Assembly (NCBI RefSeq): GCF_023015805.1
Contig: NZ_JALKBA010000013.1
Span: forward strand, 34,826 to 98,825
Direction of reading: 5' to 3'
DNA length: 64,000 nt
Source of the DNA: Cellulophaga sp. F20128
GTDB lineage: Bacteria > Bacteroidota > Bacteroidia > Flavobacteriales > Flavobacteriaceae
A program made the translations under genes and the position numbers. Shown here in pieces: positions 9,716-18,533 of this stretch. Position 1 is the first letter of the stretch; each line of letters begins with the position of its first letter. The notes under the pieces are model-generated. The model did not search any database, was not told the origin of the DNA, and worked only from the letters and a program-made list of their open reading frames with translations.

Positions 9716-9730
9716 AAGCTATAATAGCTT
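9716..9730. promoter_or_regulatory. Inverted repeat AAGCTAT-A-ATAGCTT, possible operator
   Basis: Perfect 7-bp half-sites around one central base, with odd symmetry as seen in many LacI/GntR-type operators. It lies 119 nt upstream of the GH109 start in an otherwise gene-free region. No regulator gene for this PUL is present in the window. Confidence 0.4.
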
Positions 9731-9848
9731 AAAAAATCCACGTTCTATATTTCTCTATTTCCTCAAATTTGGTAATCCAGAATAGTCACTACTATTCAGT
9801 TGCCAAATAATTTAATACGTTTTGGATCTGAATAAGAAAAATACAAAT

Positions 9849-11213
9849 ATGAACGAAAGACGAAATTTTCTTAAAAAAACAGCCATTGCAGGTGCGGGGA
9901 TTGCCGTAGTACCTAGTGTAACCTTTGGAATGAATACCTCCAAAAAATCTGATTTGGTGCGGGTTGGTATAATTGGTGTTGGTTTAAGAGGTACAAACCA
10001 CTTAAATAACCTATTGAGAAGGGATGATGTTGTTGTTACCGCTATATGTGATGTAGATTCCAATAGAATTGACTTAGCGCTAGAAGCAATAGCTAAGGCA
10101 GGTAAAAAGAAACCCAAAGTTTTTGGAAAGAATGATAAAGATTATTTAAACCTACTTGAGTTAGTCGATGTAGATGCAGTTGTGATTTCTACACCATGGT
10201 TGTGGCACACAAGAATGGCAGTAGATTCTATGCGTGCTGGAAAGTATACAGGATTAGAAGTTTCAGCTGCTAATACATTAGAAGAATGTTGGGATTTGGT
10301 GAATACGCATGAAGAGACAGGCTCTCATTTAATGATTTTAGAGAATGTAAACTATCGTAGAGATGTTTTGGCTGTATTAAATATGGTGAAACAAAACGTT
10401 TTTGGAGAGTTGTTGCATTTTACCTGTGGTTACCAACATGATTTAAGAGGAGTAAAGTTTAACGACGGCAAAACCGCCTATGGTAAAGGAGTAGAATTTG
10501 GAGACAAAGGCATCTCTGAATCTGCATGGAGAACACAACATTCTTTGTTGCGTAATGCCGATGTGTATCCTACGCATGGTTTAGGACCTGTAGCAGTTAT
10601 GGCCGATGTAAATAGAGGCAATCGTTTTGTGTCTTTAACCTCGCATGCAACCAAAGCAATAGGTTTAAACAAATATATTGTAGACAATGGGGGAGAGAAT
10701 CACCCCAATGCAAAATTAAAGTGGAAACAAGGAGATATCATTACCTCTACGATAGAGACCTCTAATGGAGAAACAATTATTGTGACCCATAATGTAAATA
10801 CGCCTCACCCTTATTCCTTAGGATTTAAAGTACAAGGAGTACAAGGCCTAACGGATTTTGATTACCACACCCAACGAATTCATGTAGAGGGTACAACCAA
10901 AGGACATGGTTGGGAAGATATGGATGCTTGGTTTGAGAAATACGATCACCCTTTATGGAAAAAGTTTGGTGAAGGAGCTACAGAAGCTGGTCATGGAGGC
11001 ATCGACTTTTTTGTTATGAATGCATTTATAGAATCGGCTAAGGAGAATGTTGCCCCACCAATGGATGCTTATGATGCTGCAGCCTGGAGTGCTGTAACAC
11101 CATTGTCTGAGGTGTCTATAGAGAATAATGGAGAGCCACAAGATTTTCCGGATTTCACAAGAGGCAACTGGATTAAAAGAAAACCATACAACTGGATGAA
11201 GAATACCTATTAA
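9849..11213 (+). CDS. GH109 family glycosidase (alpha-N-acetylgalactosaminidase type), Tat-exported
   Basis: GH109 enzymes use a tightly bound NAD to cleave alpha-N-acetylgalactosaminides by redox-assisted elimination. The protein has a twin-arginine leader (MNERRNFLKKTAIAGAG), a Rossmann fold with VGIIGVGLRG (~34-43), and family signatures ENVNYRRDVLAVLNMVK, CGYQHDLR, YPTHGLGP, VKWKQGDI-like segments and AGHGGIDFF. The sequence follows the Elizabethkingia NagA pattern along its whole length as I remember it. Start 9849 (ATG) is chosen over an upstream TTG at 9822 because it begins exactly at the Tat leader. It heads the operon with SusC (40-nt gap) and SusD. GH109 also includes members with other specificities, so the substrate is inferred. 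Confidence 0.88.
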   Translation: MNERRNFLKKTAIAGAGIAVVPSVTFGMNTSKKSDLVRVGIIGVGLRGTNHLNNLLRRDDVVVTAICDVDSNRIDLALEAIAKAGKKKPKVFGKNDKDYLNLLELVDVDAVVISTPWLWHTRMAVDSMRAGKYTGLEVSAANTLEECWDLVNTHEETGSHLMILENVNYRRDVLAVLNMVKQNVFGELLHFTCGYQHDLRGVKFNDGKTAYGKGVEFGDKGISESAWRTQHSLLRNADVYPTHGLGPVAVMADVNRGNRFVSLTSHATKAIGLNKYIVDNGGENHPNAKLKWKQGDIITSTIETSNGETIIVTHNVNTPHPYSLGFKVQGVQGLTDFDYHTQRIHVEGTTKGHGWEDMDAWFEKYDHPLWKKFGEGATEAGHGGIDFFVMNAFIESAKENVAPPMDAYDAAAWSAVTPLSEVSIENNGEPQDFPDFTRGNWIKRKPYNWMKNTY

Positions 11214-11253
11214 CTAAATACAACTCAATTAATAACTAACTTAAATTAAATTT

Positions 11254-14200
11254 ATGAAAAAACAATTTATTTGTTTGATAACTATGATGCTAAGCATCAT
11301 GCAGTTTGTGCATGCGCAAAGCGAAATTGTTACAGGAACAGTTTACGATGAAAATGGAGGTCCTTTGTTGGGCGCTTCAGTGATGGAAAAAGGAACTAAG
11401 AACGGAACACAAACCGACTTTGATGGTAATTTTACCTTAAATGTGGCGGGTTCAACTTCTGTTTTGGTAGTTACTTATGTAGGGTATGTGCCTTCAGAGG
11501 TTACTGTAGGTTCTCAAAAAGAAATTAAAGTTACCTTACAACCCGATGTAACTCAATTAGATGATGTGGTACTTATTGGATACCAAGCTGTTAAAAGAAG
11601 TGATGTAACTGGTGCGGTATCTAGTATTAGCAGTGAAGCCATAGAAGGTGTGCCAGTGGTTAGTGTTTCTGCTTTATTGGCGACACAGGCTACAGGTTTG
11701 CAAGTGTCTACCCTAAGTGGTGCGGCAGGAGCTAGAGGTGGTTTGGTAATACGTGGTAATACGTCTATAGGTGGAGATATTGATGCCAACACCGCATTTA
11801 GTAATCCTTTATATGTAGTAGATGGTGTACAAACATCTTTGGAAGATTTAGCAGGTTACAACGTGTCTAACGTAGATTTCTTAGCGTCATTAAGTCCTAA
11901 TGATATAGAGAGTATCGATATTTTAAAGGATGCTTCTGCTGCGGCAATTTACGGTTCTCGTGGTGCTAATGGTGTTATTATCATTAAAACCAAAGGAGGT
12001 AAGGCGCTAGATAAGCCAGAATTTACGTTTTCTTCTAGCTTGGGTGTTATGGTGCAGCCAGAATTAACAGGTATGTATGCCGGTGCTGCAGAAAGAAACG
12101 CAAAATGGAACATGTTAAATACATGGTGGGCCCCTTATGAAAGACAAGGTTCTCAAACGCCAATGGTATTATCTGATAGTTTAAACCCAGCCTTTAATAA
12201 CAATGTAGATTACCAAGGTTTGTTTTACAAAACAGGTATTTCTCAACAGTACAACTTAAGTGTTCGTGGTGGTTCAGATGAGACTAACTATAGAATATCT
12301 TTAGGGTACTCTAAAAATGATGGAGTTATACAAAACACTGGTTTTGACAGGTATACTTTAAACACAAATATTAATTCTAAAGTAGGTTCTAAATTTAGAA
12401 ATGATTTACGAATTAACTTAACGTTTACAGACAATAAAACAGGACAAGGAAACCCGGGTGGATATTCGTATAATTTAAACTCTGCTTTGCCAGTGAATCC
12501 AGCGAATATGAACTCTTCATTGTTTTATATTAGCCCAGCAAGAATTGATGGTCTAAAAGGAGAATTGGAAGAAAAGTTAAATACAGATAGAGCGATAGCA
12601 ACTACATTTACAAACTTTGCAACCTTAGATTTGTTTGGTGGTCTTGCGCTTAATTCGCAGTTAACCTATTCCTATTCTAGTAACAAAAAGAATTTTTACG
12701 AGCCTTCAATTACACGTTCTGCGGGTAACGGTTATGCCAGCTATTCACTGTACAACAGAAATAACTTGTCATCTGATTTGTATTTAAACTACTTTAAGAA
12801 TTTTGGCGATGACCATGAGGTAACTGCTGTATTAGGTAATAAAATAGACTACAACCAATATGAAACTATGTATATGTCAGCTGCTGGTTTTGGTAGTGAT
12901 GCTATTAAAGTAATTAATAGTCGTTATACACAAGATCAAATTTATGGCTTTACAGATATCAGTGCCAATGCATTGGTTTCTTATTTTGGACGTGCCAGTT
13001 ACAAATACAAAGACCGTTATATTATAGGTGGTACCTATAGTAGAGATGGTTCTTCTAGATTTGGTGCCAATGTGCGTTGGGCAGAATTTTCATCAGCTAA
13101 CTTTGGTTGGGAATTTTCTAAAGAGCCATTTTTAGAATCTTTATCTAGCTTTTTAGATTATGGTAAGTTTAGAGCCTCTTGGGGTATTAACGGAAAGCAG
13201 TTTACGGAAAATTACCTAAGATACAATGCCTATGATTTAGGATTTGGTGGTAATGCTTATTGGGCTAACCAATTGAATGTATCTACTTATGCTGGTGTTA
13301 CGGGTATTGTACCAAATTACAACGCCATTGGTAATGATGAATTGTCATGGGAAAATTCTGAACAATGGAACTTAGGGGTAGATTTGGATTTATTTAATAG
13401 AAGATTTAATGTTACGTTTGATGCTTACAATAAGCTTACAGATAAATTGTTTTTTGATGTAAACTTCCCTGCTTATTCAGGATATAACTCAGCAAAAGCA
13501 AATGTTGCAGGTATTCTTAATTACGGTTGGGAAACGTTTGTAACCTACCATGTTTTTCCTAGAGAAAACGATTTGCGTTTAGAACTAGGTTTTGGTTTAA
13601 GTAAAAACGAGAACTATATTGATAAGTTACCTAATGGTAATCAAGATTATATTGGTAGTAACTATGGTTATGTTGTAGGTAGACCCATAAACTTATATAA
13701 ATTATTTATCAACGATTATATTATAGATGATCTATCTCAATTACCTGTGAACCCTTATACAGGGCAAGCATTAACAGGTAAGAGTGCATGGGCTGCTATT
13801 CGTCCAGGATTTCCAATCTGGAAAGATTTAAATTCAGATTATGAATTAAATGAAAACCCAGACTTAAATTTGGTACGTGAGTATTCACCGGTTCCAGATA
13901 TTACAGGTTCATTTAATATTAACCTTAAGTATAAAGGTTGGTATTTTCAAGCCTACAGTCAGTTCTCATTTGGTGCTGATATTATGGATACAACAACCAA
14001 TAGTTACTTAGATTCGTATGATAGAACAGGTGATTCTTGGGCAACTAGAGGTTTGGTAGATTTAAGCAACTTTAGTTTCTGGGAGCAACCAGGAGATGGT
14101 GCTGCTGGTGCGCGTTACCCTGCTTTATACCCAACTACGGGTAGTATTGGTGGTCCGTTTTACGGATTTAGAGGTGCTCAAACCTTATGGATAGAAAGTG

Positions 14201-14436
14201 GTGATTACTGGAAAGTTACCAATGCATCTGTTGGTTATACATTTGATCAGCAAAAACAGTTAAGAGGGACTGGTTTATCTCGTTTACGTGTGTATGCATC
14301 AGTTTTAAATCCATACCAATGGCAAAAATCGAAAGCGGTTCCAGATGCTTCTATGGTAGATGCTAAAGGGTATACTTATGGTAATGGGTACCCACAATCT
14401 AAGACTATTACACTAGGATTTGATGCTAGATTTTAA
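11254..14436 (+). CDS. SusC/RagA-type TonB-dependent outer-membrane transporter
   Basis: A 1060-residue oligosaccharide transporter driven by TonB. It has a signal peptide (1-21, ending VHAQ), a carboxypeptidase-D-regulatory-like domain (~24-105, VTGTVYDENGGPLLGASV), and a plug domain (~115-245) ending in the SusC signature SAAAIYGSRGANGVIIIKT. The beta-barrel runs to the terminal aromatic (GFDARF). Length is normal for SusC. It is paired with the SusD gene 27 nt downstream, the two subunits forming a pedal-bin transporter. Preceding GH109 and following accessory lipoproteins place it in a glycan-utilisation operon. Confidence 0.97.
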   Translation: MKKQFICLITMMLSIMQFVHAQSEIVTGTVYDENGGPLLGASVMEKGTKNGTQTDFDGNFTLNVAGSTSVLVVTYVGYVPSEVTVGSQKEIKVTLQPDVTQLDDVVLIGYQAVKRSDVTGAVSSISSEAIEGVPVVSVSALLATQATGLQVSTLSGAAGARGGLVIRGNTSIGGDIDANTAFSNPLYVVDGVQTSLEDLAGYNVSNVDFLASLSPNDIESIDILKDASAAAIYGSRGANGVIIIKTKGGKALDKPEFTFSSSLGVMVQPELTGMYAGAAERNAKWNMLNTWWAPYERQGSQTPMVLSDSLNPAFNNNVDYQGLFYKTGISQQYNLSVRGGSDETNYRISLGYSKNDGVIQNTGFDRYTLNTNINSKVGSKFRNDLRINLTFTDNKTGQGNPGGYSYNLNSALPVNPANMNSSLFYISPARIDGLKGELEEKLNTDRAIATTFTNFATLDLFGGLALNSQLTYSYSSNKKNFYEPSITRSAGNGYASYSLYNRNNLSSDLYLNYFKNFGDDHEVTAVLGNKIDYNQYETMYMSAAGFGSDAIKVINSRYTQDQIYGFTDISANALVSYFGRASYKYKDRYIIGGTYSRDGSSRFGANVRWAEFSSANFGWEFSKEPFLESLSSFLDYGKFRASWGINGKQFTENYLRYNAYDLGFGGNAYWANQLNVSTYAGVTGIVPNYNAIGNDELSWENSEQWNLGVDLDLFNRRFNVTFDAYNKLTDKLFFDVNFPAYSGYNSAKANVAGILNYGWETFVTYHVFPRENDLRLELGFGLSKNENYIDKLPNGNQDYIGSNYGYVVGRPINLYKLFINDYIIDDLSQLPVNPYTGQALTGKSAWAAIRPGFPIWKDLNSDYELNENPDLNLVREYSPVPDITGSFNINLKYKGWYFQAYSQFSFGADIMDTTTNSYLDSYDRTGDSWATRGLVDLSNFSFWEQPGDGAAGARYPALYPTTGSIGGPFYGFRGAQTLWIESGDYWKVTNASVGYTFDQQKQLRGTGLSRLRVYASVLNPYQWQKSKAVPDASMVDAKGYTYGNGYPQSKTITLGFDARF

Positions 14437-14463
14437 TAAATTAACATTAAAAATTAAAGTTAT

Positions 14464-16005
14464 ATGAAAACTATAAATATAAAAATAATGGCTGCATCAT
14501 TACTGGTCTTTTTAGGGACGGTAAGTTGTTCAGATCTACTAGATCAGGAGCCGGTAAGCATAACCCATCCAAATGTGTTTTGGGTAAATCAAAGTAATGC
14601 AGAACAGGCATTGGCAGGTTCTTATGCCTTGTTTAAAGAAACAATAACCTACCAAGCAAATTTTATTTATTGGGGTGAGTTGCCTGGGATGACGTTTATG
14701 AATAGTCGTAACTGGATTTCCGATTATATAGAAGGAAGTGGAAACTACGTTTTGGCATATAGAGACAGATCTAGAGACTGGAAAGGGTTTTATAGAGCTG
14801 CCAACTGGGCCAACACTATTGAAGGCTACGTAGATGGTATGGATGTAGATTTATTTGATACACCGGCAGAGAAAAACAGAATTATAGGTGAAGCTGCTTT
14901 TGTGAGAGCGTTATCTTATTTTTACATGGCTCGTTTGTGGGGAGATGTTCCTATTATTACAGAATCTATAGAATCATCTGACCAGTTAATTACTGAAGAT
15001 GGTTTTGTGGTAAGTGTACCGCAATCTGATGAGTTATTGGTTTTAGAGCATGCATTAGAAGCGGCTAATAAGGCAATAAGTTTATTGCAGTATTCAAATC
15101 CTGGAGCACCAGCTTGGGCTATTACGGCCAACAAGGCTAGTGCAGAGGCATTAAAAGCGCACATTACGCTATGGTATGCGAGTAGGGATAATAACAATGC
15201 GGATATGATAGCGCAAGCTATTGAAGCTACAACTTCTGTCATTAACAATAGTAATGCGGAACTTATAGACTACGTTGCAGAGGGTGTTGCAGGTTTTGAT
15301 GCGATGTGTATTGGACAATCCAAGACTGGTCTTTTTGAAATTAACAATAGCCAGGCTATGGGAGAATCTTTTAGAATGAATGAAGGAGATGGTTCTTATA
15401 CTGGTTTAACCTTAAATTATCCAATCTGGAAAAATGAGAACACAAACAAGAGCCCTATTATAGATCCAGATTTTTATGGGAAACAGTTTATGGATTCTGA
15501 TGTCACTAGAGATAATGATGTACGTAAAGACTTGTTCTTTTACGACTATGAAAGTACAGAAAATTCATTCCCGTTAAAGTACTCTCACCAGTCGCCAGAT
15601 TCGAATTCAGAAGATGCCTATGCGCAGTTCTCAGAATCGAATATCTTAATTTTCCGTTTGGCAGATATGTATTTATTACGTGCAGAAGCAAATGCAAGAA
15701 AAGGGTTGTTTGGATTGGCTATAGACGATGTTAATGAAATTAGAAGCAAGGCAGGTTCTTTAGATTACGCAGGTACTTTAGATGAAGAAAATGTAATGAA
15801 AGCCATTTTTGACGAGCGTGCTATAGAGTTTGTTGCCGAAGGGCAATCAGCCTTTGATCGTATTCGTATGAATTATTTTGAAGGAGTGCCTTGGGCGAAT
15901 GAAGTTAGAAATCAAAAACAAGGTTATTTTTGGCCAATAGCTCCAGATATTATTTCTATTAACCCTCTTATTGTACAACCAGAATACTGGAGAGGTGCAT
16001 TATAA
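14464..16005 (+). CDS. SusD/RagB-family lipoprotein
   Basis: A 513-residue outer-membrane glycan-binding lipoprotein, complete. Lipobox VSC (Cys22) is followed by the typical start DLLDQEPVS; TPR-like helices (FVRALSYFYMARLWGDVPII, ~145-165) and the C-terminal IFRLADMYLLRAEANARKG ... FDERAIEFVAEGQSAFDRIR region are all present. The end (PLIVQPEYWRGAL) matches the family. It lies 27 nt after SusC and works as its lid. A fasciclin lipoprotein follows within 34 nt. Confidence 0.97.
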   Translation: MKTINIKIMAASLLVFLGTVSCSDLLDQEPVSITHPNVFWVNQSNAEQALAGSYALFKETITYQANFIYWGELPGMTFMNSRNWISDYIEGSGNYVLAYRDRSRDWKGFYRAANWANTIEGYVDGMDVDLFDTPAEKNRIIGEAAFVRALSYFYMARLWGDVPIITESIESSDQLITEDGFVVSVPQSDELLVLEHALEAANKAISLLQYSNPGAPAWAITANKASAEALKAHITLWYASRDNNNADMIAQAIEATTSVINNSNAELIDYVAEGVAGFDAMCIGQSKTGLFEINNSQAMGESFRMNEGDGSYTGLTLNYPIWKNENTNKSPIIDPDFYGKQFMDSDVTRDNDVRKDLFFYDYESTENSFPLKYSHQSPDSNSEDAYAQFSESNILIFRLADMYLLRAEANARKGLFGLAIDDVNEIRSKAGSLDYAGTLDEENVMKAIFDERAIEFVAEGQSAFDRIRMNYFEGVPWANEVRNQKQGYFWPIAPDIISINPLIVQPEYWRGAL

Positions 16006-16039
16006 TTAAGATATGAAAACATTTAAAAAATATAATAGT

Positions 16040-16699
16040 ATGAAAAACACATTGTTAATACTAATAACCCTTGTCTTTTTATCATCTTGTGATAGTGATA
16101 ATACATACTTGGAAGATGGTGGCTTAAGTGTCGCCAAGGTAGATATGTCTACCGTAGACTTTTTTAGGTCGCATGATCAATTAGATACCTTGGCTATTTT
16201 AATAGAAAATGCGGGTATGGAAGATTTGTTTAATGGTAGCAATACTGTATTTGCACCTAACAACCTTTCTATAAGGAATTATATCCTGTCTAATTTAGCT
16301 GAATTGAGAGAAACAGATCCTTTGGCTGAGTTTGGCTTAAATGATATTCCTATGGATACCCTAACCAAATATATGGGAGGTTATGTTTTTGATGGAAAAA
16401 TCAAAAGAGAAAACATGACCCAAGAAGGACAAATATATACCGCTAAAAATGGAGAAGATAGACGTTTGTCTTTAGAGCCAGTTGCGGCATATACAAGTCA
16501 ATTGGAAGAGTATCCAGAATATGTGTATTTTACGTATAAAGTAGGTACAGATTGGGATGCCTGGGATAGTAATATCCAAGATGAAGATGAAAAAGACAGA
16601 AAATTTCAAATTAGAACCTCTAATATTGAATCCAATAACGGTATAATTCATGTGCTTCAGGGCAGTGGTCACACACTGTTTGGTTATACTAGGGACTAA
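16040..16699 (+). CDS. Fasciclin (FAS1)-domain lipoprotein of the PUL
   Basis: About 219 residues with lipobox LSSC. The FAS1 core is recognisable: STVDFFRSHDQLDTLAILI, then GSNTVFAPNNLSIRNYI, and the closing NNGIIHVLQG. FAS1 domains mediate adhesion and often occur as accessory lipoproteins in Bacteroidota PULs. The ATG at 16040 is preferred to 16013 because it sits directly before a compact signal peptide (MKNTLLILITLVFLSSC); the upstream start would add nine polar residues. It lies between SusD and the DUF5007-like lipoprotein, same strand. Confidence 0.8.
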   Translation: MKNTLLILITLVFLSSCDSDNTYLEDGGLSVAKVDMSTVDFFRSHDQLDTLAILIENAGMEDLFNGSNTVFAPNNLSIRNYILSNLAELRETDPLAEFGLNDIPMDTLTKYMGGYVFDGKIKRENMTQEGQIYTAKNGEDRRLSLEPVAAYTSQLEEYPEYVYFTYKVGTDWDAWDSNIQDEDEKDRKFQIRTSNIESNNGIIHVLQGSGHTLFGYTRD

Positions 16700-16751
16700 T
16701 CTTTTTCTCAAAAAAGGACATAAATTAAGATAATAAACTAAAAATAAACAA

Positions 16752-17837
16752 ATGAAAAAGATACTATATTCTTTGCTAATTGCAGCTATAGCGGTTACTT
16801 CTTGTACCCCGCCAGAGGTTGGTTATATTAGCGATAACATTCACGCACTACAAGACACTATTTTTGTGCCTAGAGGTGTATTTCAGTTATCTACGGCACC
16901 AACAGTAGAGGGATCAACTTACCCAATGCATTGGGAGTTAAAAAGTGTTACAGATCCTTCAGGAAACGTAACTACTGAATTAACAGACGAGCATGAAATT
17001 CTAATTTGGAAAGAAGCTTTTAATGGAGATACGGATACAACCCTAGCCCTTGCAGAGCAAAAGTTAGAATTATCACAGCAGCCTACCATGATTCTTAGTG
17101 AATCTAGTGGAGAGATCGCTTTTACACAAGCATCTAAGTATGTAGATAATGATATTTTTCATATTAATATAAAAGCTTCTAATGTAAAAGGAGAGCGTGA
17201 TTTAGATGATTTCGTTGTTGCAAAATTAGAGCCTTTTGCTCCTGTAGAATTTCCTACAGAAATGAGAGCTAGATTAAACTTGACTAAAAATTCTGGTGGT
17301 AATGATATTTTATATACCTCAGTTATCAGCAATGGTTTTGATGATGAGGTGCCCAGTGTTTTAGATGGTACACATCCGTATATAACGGTAACTAAAATTA
17401 GTGATGAGCCAGCTTTAGGGTTTAAAGCAAAAATGATCATTACAGATAGTCATGATGTGCCATTGAACCCTGCAAAAGTTGTTTTTTACCCTTCTGGTGC
17501 CAATTATTTGCAAAATTACCATGACAATTCTGTAGAGACCGTAACAGATGCTACGTCATCAACATTTTCGTTGCCAGCACCGCCGTTTCCACAATTTGGT
17601 AGAACATATGCTTCAGGTAATAATTCGTATTTAATGTATTATTTAAGTACTGCAGATGCCTTTACAGTAGATACTGCAGCTTGGGAAGCTGAGCATGGTC
17701 CTAAAGATTGGTCTGCATATACAGATCCAGATACAGGCAACATTAATAATAGTGCTTATATCCGTTGGGGAATAAAAATTAATGATACAGGTACTTGGGA
17801 GCTTAAAATGAAAATTCCTTATACCAACGTTAAATAG
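16752..17837 (+). CDS. PUL accessory lipoprotein, DUF5007-like
   Basis: A 361-residue lipoprotein with lipobox VTSC (Cys18), followed by TPPEVGYISDNIH. Two beta-rich halves are visible: ~25-165 with MHWELKSVTDPSGN and ~175-361 ending GTWELKMKIPYTNVK. The start and the position after a fasciclin gene recall DUF5007 proteins, but I recognise this only by resemblance. It probably binds glycan or assists SusD at the surface. It is the last gene of the GH109-SusCD operon and is followed by a strong terminator. Confidence 0.65.
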   Translation: MKKILYSLLIAAIAVTSCTPPEVGYISDNIHALQDTIFVPRGVFQLSTAPTVEGSTYPMHWELKSVTDPSGNVTTELTDEHEILIWKEAFNGDTDTTLALAEQKLELSQQPTMILSESSGEIAFTQASKYVDNDIFHINIKASNVKGERDLDDFVVAKLEPFAPVEFPTEMRARLNLTKNSGGNDILYTSVISNGFDDEVPSVLDGTHPYITVTKISDEPALGFKAKMIITDSHDVPLNPAKVVFYPSGANYLQNYHDNSVETVTDATSSTFSLPAPPFPQFGRTYASGNNSYLMYYLSTADAFTVDTAAWEAEHGPKDWSAYTDPDTGNINNSAYIRWGIKINDTGTWELKMKIPYTNVK

Positions 17838-17870
17838 TAAAACATTAATAATTTTGAGTTAGTTTTTTAT

Positions 17871-17915
17871 GTTTCCTAATGTTACTTTTTTAGTAGTGTT
17901 AGGAAACTTTTTTTT
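17871..17915 (+). terminator. Rho-independent terminator of the GH109-SusCD operon
   Basis: GTTTCCTAA (17871-17879) pairs with TTAGGAAAC (17899-17907), followed by eight T residues. It lies 34 nt after the stop at 17837. Confidence 0.85.
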
Positions 17916-18015
17916 AATGATACTCTGAAGTGTACGGCAATTATCATTGCGAGATCAGTATCAAATCAAGTGATTATCACTCAGGGTGCCAATAAAATTT
18001 AAATTAGAAATCTAT

Positions 18016-18457
18016 AAAGAAACTTAATGTCAGTTCCAGTTATTTTTCGAAACGATTGAGCGGAGTGAAAATCAGAGAAAATTGTATCGAGAAAACAATT
18101 TTTTTGGAATGCAATTTAAAAGTTTCTCTATACAAATGCTTTATTCGCTATGGCTACAAAAGAATTCATTCAAAGTGACAACGAAATTATAATTTAAAAA
18201 AGAAACTTAATGTCAGTTCGAGTGATTTTCGAAACGATTAAGCGGAGTGAAAATCAGAGAAAATTGTATCGAGAAAACAATTTTTTTGGAATGCATTTTA
18301 ATAGTTTCTCTATACAAATGCTTTATTCGCTATGGCTACAAAAGAATTCATTCAAATTGACAACGAAATTATAATATAAAAAAGAAACTTAATGTCAGTT
18401 CGAGTGATTTTCGAAATGATTGAGCGGAGTGAAAATCAGAGAAAATTGTATCGAGAA
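18016..18457. repeat. Tandem ~182-bp intergenic repeat: two full copies and one truncated copy
   Basis: Copies begin at 18016, 18199 and 18381, each with AAAGAAACTTAATGTCAGTT. Copies 1 (183 bp) and 2 (182 bp) differ at only a few positions; copy 3 stops after TCGAGAA. Each carries an inner dyad TGATTTTC ... GAAAATCA (the left arm is altered in copy 1), so the transcript could fold. The 617 bases from the terminator to 18533 contain no credible gene; the upstream 17916-18015 shows nothing distinct. Repeats of the TCAGTTCGAGTGATTTTC type are, from memory, scattered through flavobacterial genomes as non-coding elements. Confidence 0.9.
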
Positions 18458-18533
18458 CCATAAACCAAAATGCTTTTGGGATTTCGATATCGGATGTATA
18501 ACTTTTTTTTTAAACAACAATAAACAACAGTTC

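Larger units (their letters stand above)
9349..9848. other. 500-base gene-free control region upstream of the GH109 PUL
   Basis: No credible coding frame is visible. The region is A+T-rich and holds a small CTTCT-AAAA-type hairpin near 9582, the 12-bp palindrome at 9696-9707, the 15-bp inverted repeat at 9716-9730 and a weak TAGTTTTG (-7-like) at 9510-9517. It is the only long spacer before the GH109-SusC-SusD operon and so is the likely place for its regulation. Confidence 0.6.

Noticed and set aside
9822..9848. Upstream TTG start for the GH109 enzyme
   Set aside because: The Tat leader begins exactly at ATG 9849; the added residues (MDLNKKNTN) are not leader-like.
18016..18457. CRISPR array
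   Set aside because: Repeats are 182 bp with no unique spacers and no cas genes; it is a tandem intergenic repeat.
18420..18533. N-terminal extension of the 18534 protein starting in the repeat
   Set aside because: It translates a non-coding repeat that recurs upstream and would bury the signal peptide.
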